Part shown: piece after piece, positions 23,701-35,800 of the stretch | Position numbering within the stretch: position 1 is the stretch's first letter | How the letters are laid out: every line of letters begins with the position of its first letter | Assembly (NCBI RefSeq): GCF_032854445.1 | Contig: NC_088297.1 | Span: 15,821,127 to 15,885,126, forward strand | From: Liolophura sinensis | Lineage: Eukaryota; Mollusca; Polyplacophora; Chitonida; Chitonidae | Reading direction: 5' to 3' | Length of the DNA stretch: 64,000 nucleotides | Program-made: the position numbers and the translations under genes | Notes under the pieces: generated by a model | What the model was told of the DNA's origin: nothing | What the model saw: the letters and a program-made list of their open reading frames with translations, nothing else | Database searches by the model: none

Positions 23701-26700
23701 TGTAATAGTTTCTGTTACGGCTCGGTGGAAGTTTACGCCAACCAGCTGAGAAGGCTGCAAAGAGTTGGGATTTAGACATATGCTTTGCTACCCACTCTCC
23801 CCATGCTGGGGCGCTAGGTACATGAAACCTGTCCCCGGAGACTAGCTTGTGCACTGACCTTCTGAAGGACAACGGATATTTTTCGATAGGTGTATATAGC
23901 ACGACATATTCGCTCAAACACCTTAAGCCGTTTTTCAACTGGTACACAATTAGACAACAAGGTTGGCCACAGTGGATTAAGATATTAAGAAGGTTTGCAC
24001 TTAATCCAATGCAATAATTATATTTTAGCTGTTTATCTAAAAATGCACATTAAGTCAATATCTAGAATACCAATCATGACTTTAATGGTGGGACACAATG
24101 TGACAAAAAATTAGTACACATAAAACATATTTGGAACAAAATTTTATAAATCTGCCTATAATTAACAATTATATGCAACTCTGCTCCACAAATTATATCA
24201 AATCTTTTCAGAGCTTCTTGTCCCTTTTTGAAAATTTATTTAAAGAAAAAAAATCACTAAAAATCGAAGTAGACATCAGTAAATATTCCTTCCAAAAATT
24301 CCTTCCTTCTGGTTGGCAAGAAGAAAAAAAAAAGAAAATATAATGTCAGAGTTCCTAGATACCCTCTATATGGCTGAGAAATGCCTACCATAGTTTTCAA
24401 ATATTTTAATGTCTTTGAGCACTCCTAAAAATCTGAAAACATAATGCATTTTTATGCACAGTTTTCAGTTGTCTGTATAATAAATCTTACTTCATATTTT
24501 AGGGTTTCTTTACTTTAATTGTTGTATAATACTCAAGAATATTGATACATATATATTTATACTCAAGAATACTTCACTTGACCTCACAACGACCACACTG
24601 GTGAGGGTCTCCTGAGCCATTGCGGTGTGCTATTAGGCCTCAGATCCCTATTAATTTTCCATAAGCGACAATGTTAACATTTAGTGCCGTAACTCAGTCC
24701 CAAACATTTCGTGGCCAATGAGCTTTGGTGAATACCTGGGCCAGCCCGTGAGAAAGCAGCTATAACAATCTTTAGACATCTAGGATGACCTTCAAAACCT
24801 GGACCTTTCTGTGCCAGCTACTGGAAAAGGTACCTAACAACGTCATTGGGGCGTCTCTCGCATCCTCATCACAACCTGTCTGCTTGCGTTCTCTCGCCCC
24901 GAATTTCAAAGTGTCGTCATTCAAACACATATCTGCACAAAGTTGAAACAATTCTCATCATTTTGGTACCAAGCATGCACCGGTACATCATAAACTGCAG
25001 GCTGACTCTACACCCTAAAATACGCAGAATTACATCGAAAGTGCTAACAGAGTACTGATTCCATCACCTTAACCTTAACCCACTTCAGAAATAGGACCAC
25101 TGGGTTAGAAAAGGATCTGACAAGTAAATGATATTCTAACTTCCATATTGATCATTGGGACTGGACTTAAACTTTCATGTAATATGTTGTTCCTTTCTCT
25201 TTCTAATTAGCAATGGCAAGGACGAGTCCACTGAGCCACACGCACAGTTCCTTCCCTTGAGTAAGCCGCACGACGCTACCAACATGTCCAGCGGCAATAC
25301 CTCCCAGCGATGTTCCGGACTCCGGACATTGCTCCGGAAGATGGCCAAACCTTGCTGGATAGACTACCACAAAATGCCGCCTAATCCCAGCCGGATGGAG
25401 AGGGTGCGGTATTCCTTGATGTGCCCCCCGCATGGGCCCGTGTCCCGGTTCCTAACACTCGTCCTGGCGGTGCTGCTAATCTGGGGAGCCATTTGGTCCA
25501 TCACTCTGAAACAGGCTCTCCCCGGAGGAAACTTTTTCGGCATTCTGCTACTGGTGGTATTATGTATGGTCGGAGGGGAATTGGTCGGGAAAATACGGCT
25601 TCCGCCTCTGTTAGGTAAATATTGTGTCATGGCTGTCTTTACTGGTTTCATCTATGGCAGGAATGTTGTCGTTATGGTTGCGTGGAAAGATGTTCTTGAT
25701 ATTGGTGCGCATTTTTAAAAGAAAAAAATACATATGCTTAGCAGTTTAAGATTGCTCATCGGTCATTTCTTCTGTAAATGTGCACACGAACTACATATTA
25801 TTAAAAAAAGAGCGTGCTTTATAAATCCATCACAATATTTAAGCTCACGACGACTAGGAAAGTCGAGAGTTCTAAATTCCGACCGGATGTTGGAAACATG
25901 CGGCATTCACGAGAAAAATGAATACAGAAAATGCTGCATCGGCCTTTATCTGAAGCTATATATTCAAAGAAAAATCAGATATTTGGATCGATACTTATCA
26001 TGGTCCTCCTAGGATTTTAGGACCAGTTTCTGGGTTCCATACCTTTGTCTTGAAACTATATCCAGGCACCTATCAATTTAGGTGTATACGTATAATATTG
26101 CCCCGGAGAAAAACTACATTTTTTTTCTCAAACTTATACATGTCAGTAATTGCATTTTTATAGATGATACTGTTTCTTACTTATGACAGGTATGCTTCTT
26201 GTCGGCTGTCTCCTCAGAAACGTTCCCGTGGTGAACTATGGAAAGGACATCGACAGGTACTGGGCCTCGGGGCTAAGGTACGTCGTGTGAAGGTGTAATT
26301 GTTATAGGCCATTGGGGATCAGGTTTATGTATGTTCGTACTGCAGATTTGCCATAATAATATGAAGTAGTGCCATAAGGTCAAATTCAGATAAAGGGAAT
26401 CACTATTAAAAAATCATCAATCAGAACAAATAAAACGATGTGAAATAATAAAGAAAAACAATAAAAAAAAATAAAATAAAAATAAAGAAAATACTGTCGA
26501 TAAAATAACTGTATAGTTCTCACGCAAATATGACATATTTATCCAAGAGAGCTGTATTGTTTCTGTTCATATGGGATCTCAATCCGGTACATGATCGTCG
26601 TAAACTGTAACGGGCAGTCACCTCATCTTGTGCCATTGTTCATGGTTGGTCATGATTGACATGCATTGCTGGTTATTAGATATATTTAATGGGTGTTTTA

Positions 26701-29700
26701 CGGCGTACTCAACAATATTTAACTTATACGAAAGCGATCAGCATTATGGTGGGAGGAAACTGGGTACAGATCCCAGATAGCTGGCAGACTTTCACGACAG
26801 CATACGAAGCCATCATGAGCTGGACTTGAACACACGGCGACTCCATTGGTGAGAGGCGCCTGAGTCATTGGGTTACCCTCGTGAGTTAAAAATTAGTCCT
26901 AGGAGATTAAGTGGATGAGTTCCCATACTGGCGGTCCCACATTTGCGTTTTTCAATAAACGTCAGCATTGTAGTTGCTTAAAATAGCGACAGTATGCTGC
27001 TAATATTTCATGAAATATAAGCTATAGCTTAGCAACGTAGCATGTAAATGCAGTTCATTTATAATAATGAATGTAAGTTCTAGTTGTTAAATTCATAATT
27101 TGCTTTCATTTTGCAGGACGATAGCTCTCTGTGTAATTTTAATCCGTGCCGGACTCGGGCTCGATCCGAAAGCTCTGAAAAAGACGTTTGGCATCGCATT
27201 CCGGTTGGCTGCCATACCGGGATGGGTTGAATGTGGTATTGACGGAATTGTCGCCCATTATCTGCTCGGTTTGCCTTGGTTGTGGGCCTTTGTTCTCGGG
27301 TGCGTGCATAAACTGATTGTCCAAACTTCTGAGAAATTCTGCACAAATTAAATGAAAAAAAAATTGTTTGTTAATTGTAATCAATGACTAGAATTATTGA
27401 CTCATACCAGTAATGATATTGTGTTACTTTTCATGTGGATATAAGAATTGTACCCCTTGGAAGGCAAACTAGGCATGCATTTCGATGAGGTATGGCAATG
27501 TAGAGTAGCCCTTAAATTTTTCTAGATTTTTTTTTTTTTGGAAAAATCTAACATTTTCTGACGAGATTAAAAGCGGCAGACGAATTGGTGAGAGCTGGAT
27601 TTAACTCTGCGACCGATGGACATCTACAAGACTTAAATGAGCCAACAATGGCTGCCGCTTACACACTGTGAAATAGGTCCTAGCAATTGTAATACAGTTA
27701 ATTCAACTTCCAGGTTCGTCATGTCAGCCGTGTCGCCTGCTGTTGTGGTACCCAGTATGATAGGGCTGCAGGAGAAAGGCCTAGGGGTCGGGGAGGGAAT
27801 CCCCACTCTGTTGATCGCGGGAGCGTCTCTGAATGACGTAGTGGCCATTAGCGGCTTTGGCATTACCTTGGGAATTGCATTCTCTAAAGGTAGGTAAAAC
27901 GGCTGCATCCATATGTGTCTTGGTTGTAGATCCACGAATCAAAATCACTTGTGGGAAAGTATTGCAGTTACTGGCCAAAAGCCAGTGGTTTGTTTCACCG
28001 ATAAAACTGGGCCCCTTTTGATCGTTAAGACAACGAGTGAACTAACTAGCAAAGGAATAAAATTACATAAATATTTTATACCTTTGATGAAGCCAACTTG
28101 TTTAATGCCAGTATATCTCGGCGGATGCTGGAGTAAACCACCGACCTTCAGCATGTATCTGACAAACATCCTGGCTTAAAAATGCTGGAACAGCGAGAGC
28201 TGGACTTGAACACTGGACCTTACTGGTCCACAACAATTGCTTTTACCCTCTGAGCCACTGAGATTTCCGAATGAGACATTAATTCACTCATAGTTGGCGG
28301 CATTATTTTTGAGGACGTTCCATCAGACTATGGATACAGTGTTTGCTGTTGTTGCTGTGCGTGCTATTCGTAGCATGTTTCATTAGTTTCATATCATTAT
28401 GTTCCCAGCTGATTTGGTGTACACTATTCTTCATGGCCCCCTGGAAGCTATCATCGGAATTGCCTGGGGAGTCATCTTTGGGGTGGTATTGTGGTATATT
28501 CCTGCTAAAAAGCACGTGAGTTGAAATTATAAACGTTGTGGCCCATTCTCTGTATGAAAAGCGGAAGATTGTTCGGACGTTTCCGTACCGGAGTAGAACG
28601 GAAACACCCGAGCGACAAGCTGATCGAGTGAAGAAACAAATTAGTTAAAATAATTAATCAATCTTTTGTTGCTGGCAAACTTTGGCAAAACGGGCGGACA
28701 CTAAATCCATATTTAGCATACATGTGGTGTATTTTGCAGAAATCAGTCTGCAATTTTGTGATGCATTTTTTATCGATTATGGCTATGTAAACTATAAATG
28801 CCTGTTGAAGCCTTTATAAACAAAAATTATCCGCCTCACAAGACAATGTTTTAAATCTCTTTCGCAGGAATCTAAAGTCATCTTCCGCACTATTTTAATA
28901 TGTGGTGGAGGTATATTTGCCCTGTTTGGGAGCCGTGCTGCTCATTTCCCCGGTGCAGGCGCACTGGGAACTTTAATAATGGCGTTCGTAGCTGGACTAG
29001 GATGGCGGAAGGAAGGTTGGGTAGCCGGAAGCGTACGTATGAGTTTCGTCTTTCAGTATAAGCATTTCAGTATCGTTTTTCCTGTAATATATTAAGTTTG
29101 CACTGTACATACATCTTTTTTTTATAAAATATTTTATGCTTTTGCAACATCTTTATCTAATTCAACCACGCCGTCAAAAATCATCTGTAAAGAATTTTGG
29201 TTGGTCCCTCAAAGGTCTGTTGCCACCAGTGTCTGATAACTACATTATGGATGCGGCTTAAAGCCATATTCATTGGTTTAGAAGTGTACTGCGGCAGATC
29301 GTGGCAGTGGGATTACAATACTTGTCTTTCAGTAATTCGGACATGTTGGTTCAATTCCCTCTTTGGACGGCAAATTTTCACGACTCCATGTGTTTGTAGC
29401 AATAAGCAGGATTATTGTTCTTCCCCATACTTTAGTAACGGGAAAACGGTCATCAATCCTTCTACTGGGGAAATCTTTAATTTCCCTGCCCAGGGCTGTG
29501 ACCCACAGCATGGTTTAAGAGTCTCACGTTTTACTCAGTAACACTAAAAAAATAATCTGTTAAATTTAAGTCTATTGCATGGTATTATGCTATTGCAGCA
29601 GATTATTAGGTTAAATACAGCGCACAAATTCTATTAATTCAACAGAATGGTTTTAATTTGAAGTCCAGCTCATCCTGCCTTCTTCCCCGGCAGAACGTGG

Positions 29701-29819
29701 GAAGATTTCTTAGCAACCTGTAGGTGGGTTTGCTCCAGGCTCTGCCTGGTTTCCTCATACCATAATGCTGACTGCTGTCGTATTAGTGAAATATTCTTGA
29801 GTACGGCGTAAAACACCAA

Positions 29820-29854
<35 letters not shown>

Positions 29855-32800
29855 ATCTTGTTTTAGACTAACAGGATATTTTGTTGACTATGACACAGCA
29901 TTGTAATAACATAACACGTTCTGGCATTTTTCAGAAAAAAGACATTCTGTTACATTTAACAGATTATTTTTTGAATTAACATATTCTGCCGGGTCCGTGT
30001 TGTTGCGTTTCAATTATTGTATTTGTCTTATGTGCTTTTGTTTCTTATGATGTCTTCTCCTCAAGTATACAGGGAGGTATGAGTTGCGACACCATTCAAT
30101 CACTTTAATCCTGTTCGATATTAACGTGCCGAGCGAAGCTTGTTAAATGAATAAACCAATCAGGATTCTCTCCCCTGAACTCGGAGAGTTTCATAACATT
30201 TCCTCAAGTCGGGTTGTTATTCAGTATGACTTGTACATGAGAGTCGAGATTCCTTTACGAAGTGAAAGTTCTTCAATAACAGACTGTCAGTGAATCAGAT
30301 AATGGATATTTATTATGACGATAGATAAACCAGCAGTTGACACAAGTACTAAACAGTTGAGTGTCATATGGGACAGAGTTCCAGTTAAACACAATACATG
30401 GCACAGAAAGTCTCATTTGACTCTTGTCTTAAATTATGGTACCAAAGTTCAGGTTATTTATTCTGGTATATAGTCTCTGTGGTCCACTTTTGATATCTCA
30501 GATAATTTCCACTTGCACGACACTGGACCTGGATTCTCAGGTTTCGTGAGACTGGAGAGTCCCAGATTTTTGACACTGTATTCCCGGTTTCCTGGGACTG
30601 GTTCCCACGAAGTGTCAATTATCTCTGAATTCTCAAACTGGATCACAAATCACTATTCTAGACACTGGCAGTGTTTCCCAATTCACTGTACAAGAATTTT
30701 CCCACTCTTAATAAAATATCTACTTACTGAGGATGCTTACCAGCAGTTTGGTGTCTCCTCCTGGCAGATTTCAAGGCTATCTACAGACGCGGAGCAATGA
30801 ACCAAATCAGGAGACTGATTGGTCAGAAGAGCAATTTTTGACAGTTTGTAAATACAGATGACACGTTGAAGTCATCACGATCGCAACCAAGAACTCCAAA
30901 ATAATGGCTTTGCTTTGAAGTCAAAATGTAAATGTCAGTGTCTGAAAAGTTCATATTTTTATCCATATTACTCAAAAAGTATAATCAATTTCCATAGAAG
31001 AAAATTAAATGATAAATTGCTATTCAAACAGTGGTGGGAAAATCCTGGTCTGATTTCTATAAGCCTGTAGGTGCGGGTTATGCAGATTTATTTATTTATT
31101 TATTTGATTGGTGTTTTACGCCGTACTCAAGAATATTTCACTTATACGACGGCGGTCAGCATTATGGTGGGTGGAAACCGGGCACAGCCCGGGGGGAAAC
31201 CCACGACCATCCGCAGGTTGCTGACAGACCTTCCCACGTACGGCCGGAGAGGACACCCTAACCACCATAAATGTACAAAAATGGCGGCAACACAAACTTC
31301 TGATCTCGATGTTAAACTGAGGACAATAAATGTCATTTTTCTTTGTTAAACAAAAACAAAAATAGAGGGTAAAGGATTTCCAGATAAGATCATGACATAA
31401 AATATCGTAATTTCTACACTGTTGCCCAAAATGATGGAATAAAATAAATTCAGGTTACACTTCTGGAAAATACTAGTATTTGGTCCTCCCTGCAATACAC
31501 TTGGCTCTTCCTCTCTATTATACGAAGGACCCTTAATGTAAATCGAGGCCAAAAATTTAGTTACGTGGAAGGGCTTTCGGTTGAGAGCCATGTAAAGCGA
31601 CACAATTTAAGTTTCGTTCTTTGTCTCCAGCTGCACCCCTATATAAACAGGCCTTCTGTTTAGGCCATCCCTGATTTCATGGACGCAAATTTTGCCATAG
31701 AAGTTCACAGCGTCATGCCTGCTCCTACGCCCCTAGCGATTCGACGGAGGGTGGTTGCCCTAAGACGGGAAGGGTTTTAACAGACCGATATCGCCACTTT
31801 TGCAGGGATATCACAAAGTGCGGTCTCTAGGATTCTGAAACGCGTCAGAGAGGTACATCAGTTAGCGCCAGGAAAGTCAACAGGGCGTCCACGTTCGACC
31901 ACAAGACGACAGGATAGGAGACTGATACACCTGTGTCGAACAAACCGCAGAATGCCAGCCAGCCGTCTCCGTCTCCGTCTCTTGTGGAGGCAACACTATG
32001 GGGTTCGTGTTTCATGCCAAACCTTGAATCGACGACTTATTGATTCAGGGCATCGAGCAGGACGGATGGTCACATGTCTGACTGCTCCGTATCGTGTTGC
32101 ACGACTCCTTTGGGCTAGGCTGCACCTGGCGTTAGAGGTCGGCCATTGGCGTCATGTCTTCACTGACGAAAGTAGATACATCCTTGACCGACAAGATGGA
32201 CGACAAAGGGTTAGGAGATTGCGTGGCGAGAACCTCCATAATGACTGTGTCCGGGAGTCCCCTCAAGGTGGTGGCGGTTCAGTGATGGTGTGGGGTGGCA
32301 TTCATCATGGTGGCAAACAGAGCTTTTCGTGACGGAATGAAACGTCAACGCCGCCGTGTATCTGAATATTTTACCGGAACACTGCTTGCCGCATGCAAGA
32401 CAAGTCTACGGCAACAACTTTCGGCTTCAAGACGACAACGCCAGGCCACACAGGGCCAACGTTGTCAGACAATTTCTTTGGGATGAGGGTGTGGAGCAGC
32501 TCCCATGGCCAGCTTGTTCGCCTGACATGAACCCCATCAAACATGCCTGGGATGTCTTTGGCCATACGATCAAGGACCGGGACAATGCACCTCAAACCCT
32601 GCAAGATTTGGCACAGGCTCTTAGGGAAGACTGGGACGCTATGCACGTTGACGTCATCAACAACCTCCTTGATAGCATGCCGCGGCGTCTCCTTGCCCTC
32701 ATTCGTGCCAAAGGTGGTCACATACGTTATTAGAGACTTTTAATCTGTTGCTGAGACTTTATTTGTGCATTCTCATTTGTAAAGTTCATCGATTCATCTG

Positions 32801-35800
32801 TTTTCATTTGAATCGTATGGTCACATTAAATCTCAACAATTGAAGCTATATCTTCTGGTTTTGTATTCCTTTCACCATTTTGCATTCTCTGGACGTTTGA
32901 ACATTGCAAATCGTTCCACCTTTAACCGAAGATGGTAAATCTGTCTAGAATTTTCTTGGTAGCCCAAAATCTTGGAGAAAATCTGGTGCAAATTTGGAAA
33001 AATCTAGTACAAAATATTTTGTTCCATAATTTTGGGCAACAGTGCACATTATTATCACTACATTGCTGAAAAATACTTATATTCATCCCAAATATGTTGG
33101 AACGCCGATACAACAACAACAACAACATCACTCATCCATGAAACAGATAAACGTAAGTTTAAAACTTCCTACGAGAACAAATAAACGGTATACTGGCAAA
33201 TATTGACTGCATAAACTAGCTTTGCCTCAGATAACGGGCTTAACAAAACTTCCGCGAAAATTCATCAAAACATGAATATATGGAACTCCTCTACGCGGTG
33301 CGTTAAATTTATTTATCAAATCCTGCTTCCTTAAATCCCGCTCTAGTACAACCCACAGACAAAATGTTAACGTAACATCTGTAATATGCTTACATGTATA
33401 TTTATATTTTCTTTTTCAGAACCCCGTGGGAGAAATTCTAGTCAAAGTGTGGCGGGTTTTCCAACCATTGTTATTTGGTCTGATTGGCAATGAAATAGAC
33501 ATCAATAAACTTGACGGGAGTGTAGTTGGTAAGGATGGTATTTTTTTTTTTTAGCATAAAACGACTACGTCCTAGAGAATAAGACCAGAGCAGCGTTGAG
33601 AAATGGTCACACTTAACCAATGGAATACGGCCTCATGTCAGTTTACCTCAGTCAAGGTTTTATTCTGTTGATGTAAATGCTTTACTGGTTGCAGATTACA
33701 CCCCCTAGCATCACTGCTTAAGCACAATTAGGTAAAGAGTGTAAATATCATGTCCCAAGTTTTTGGCCCCATTTTGGGATATTTATGGGGAAATCCTGGA
33801 AGTAGTTGTTTATTAGTATCTTGAGGTTGTTGGTTAATACGTGCAATTACGTTATGGTGTATATGCATTTCCTAACGGATTCTTGAACAACATCCTTAGA
33901 TTCTATTCAGTTATTTATTTATTTATTTGATTGGTGTTGTGCGCCGTACTCAAGAATATTTCACTTATACGACGGCGGCCAGCATTATGGTGGGAGGAAA
34001 CCGGGCAGAGCTCGGAGGAAACCCACGGCCATCCACAGGTTGCTGACAGACCTTCCCAATTACGGCCGGAGAGGCCGACTCCACAAACTTAAACTGACCA
34101 AATACAAATAACCGTGATAACTACAAAAAATAATGAGAAGGATTTGCTGAAGTGCTCATCTGCATGTCAAAAGTGAAATTGGTCATTAGCAAATGTTTTG
34201 TAATCTCATCGTTAACAAGGTGATACGACTGTTTTGTATAACGTATAGCTACATGTACAGATTAGGCGTTAAGAATGGTCGTGTGATCTGAGAAAAGAGT
34301 CCTCAATGTGTGCTTTGTGATAAGTGGTTTTAGCTTTCGTTATATTCTATGATAGAATTCCCCGTTTATCGCTGGTTTTTAAGGATTCTGGTGTACATTA
34401 TCATTATGAAACATCTCTTTAATAGTTACTCCGTGTGGTATACTTTGGAATCCTCGCATTTGTTGTTGTTGTACACGCAGTTTTTTAACGGTTCATCTTC
34501 CGACGATCTTCTACTATACAATGATGGATTCCTGATAAATGAAAATACTGTACTTACCAGCTTATCTGATCGGATATTTCTCTTTAGCGCTGTGTATAAT
34601 AGACACTTGACGAAAAAAATGAGGCTGAGAGACTTTTAGAATACAATAACCCAAACGTTTGATTCTCATTTTTATGTATAAAGACTGTCAGCTAAGTCAG
34701 TCATTTTTTTTGCTTTTTCCACTACTTTTTCACAGGTCTTGGAATCGCTATGCTGTTTATCGGACTCATTCTCAGAACTATCGTCGCCTTCTTCTCAGCT
34801 TTTGGTTACACATTCAACATGAAGGAAAAGTTCTTCATCGCCTTGTCCTGGTTACCCAAGGCAACAGTACAGGTACACCAACAATGTTGTTGGGGGGCTC
34901 CGTTGCCGAGAGATTTAACACGCCAGCGCGTCGCAATGACCCACGAACCTAAGTCTAAGTCCAGTTCATGCTGGCTTCTACTGCCGCCGTACATAGGAAG
35001 GATTTCCAGCAACGTGCGGATAGTCGTCGGTTAACCTCGGGCTCTGCCTAGTTTCTTCACACCATAATAATGGCCGCCGTCATATAAGTGAAATATTCTT
35101 GCGCAAAACACCAGTCCAAAAAAAAAATACATAAATTACTCTGTGACCGTCATAAGCAACAACAAAACATGTTTCAACGACCCGTCTACGCTCAAATTTA
35201 CATTAAGTCATTAATATATTAAATAAGATCACTTAAAGGGTGGAGGGAACACTCATTTCAACGTTGTTCTTGGACACCAAGCTATTCTGAGGTAAAATTG
35301 GACAGGTACAATGTATGAATGTTCTTGGATTTAGGTTGGTATCAAACAAATTGGCCAAGAAAGAAAAGAAATTATTTGTTGGAGCAAAAGTGGGTTAACT
35401 GGTTTTGTTCTCACACTGTACTTGTACTTGTGCCAAGAGAGTTCATCACACCCTTAATGCCTTATTTATATTAATGGTCATTTATAGCCAAAATTAGAGC
35501 TGCTCGCCTTTCATTTTAGGCTGCCATTGGTCCAGTAGCCTTGGATACCGCGCGAGAAATAGGTGCTGACGAAGAAACTATTCAGACAGCAATGAAGGTG
35601 AGATGATGTGGCGTTAATGTCATAAATCTTGTCTTTCAAGGGAGCTCACTCTAGGTGTAATGTAGTTACAGGCGTTTTAGCTATTCCTTTTGTGCGCGTA
35701 TTTGTATGAGCTGCGCAAGCCTTGAGTGAGTGAGTGCTTGGGGTTTAACGTCGTACTTAGCAATTTTTCAGTCATATGACGTCATATTTAAGGTGCCTCC

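Larger units (their letters stand above)
29033..33419. other. Gene B intron 7, transposon-rich
   Basis: This 4.4-kb intron contains a MITE split by a SINE, another SINE and a complete Tc1-like insertion. The unannotated 30.0-31.0 kb part has no recognised gene. Confidence 0.75.

Noticed and set aside
23660..23947. 95-codon minus-strand open frame
   Set aside because: No recognisable family, no flanking splice logic with other exons, and it lies in gene B intron 1.
25155..25210. Possible start of gene B at the ATG upstream of exon 2
   Set aside because: This stretch is followed by a good TTTCTAATTAG acceptor at the position equivalent to gene A's exon 2 acceptor, so it is more likely intron. 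It remains a fallback.
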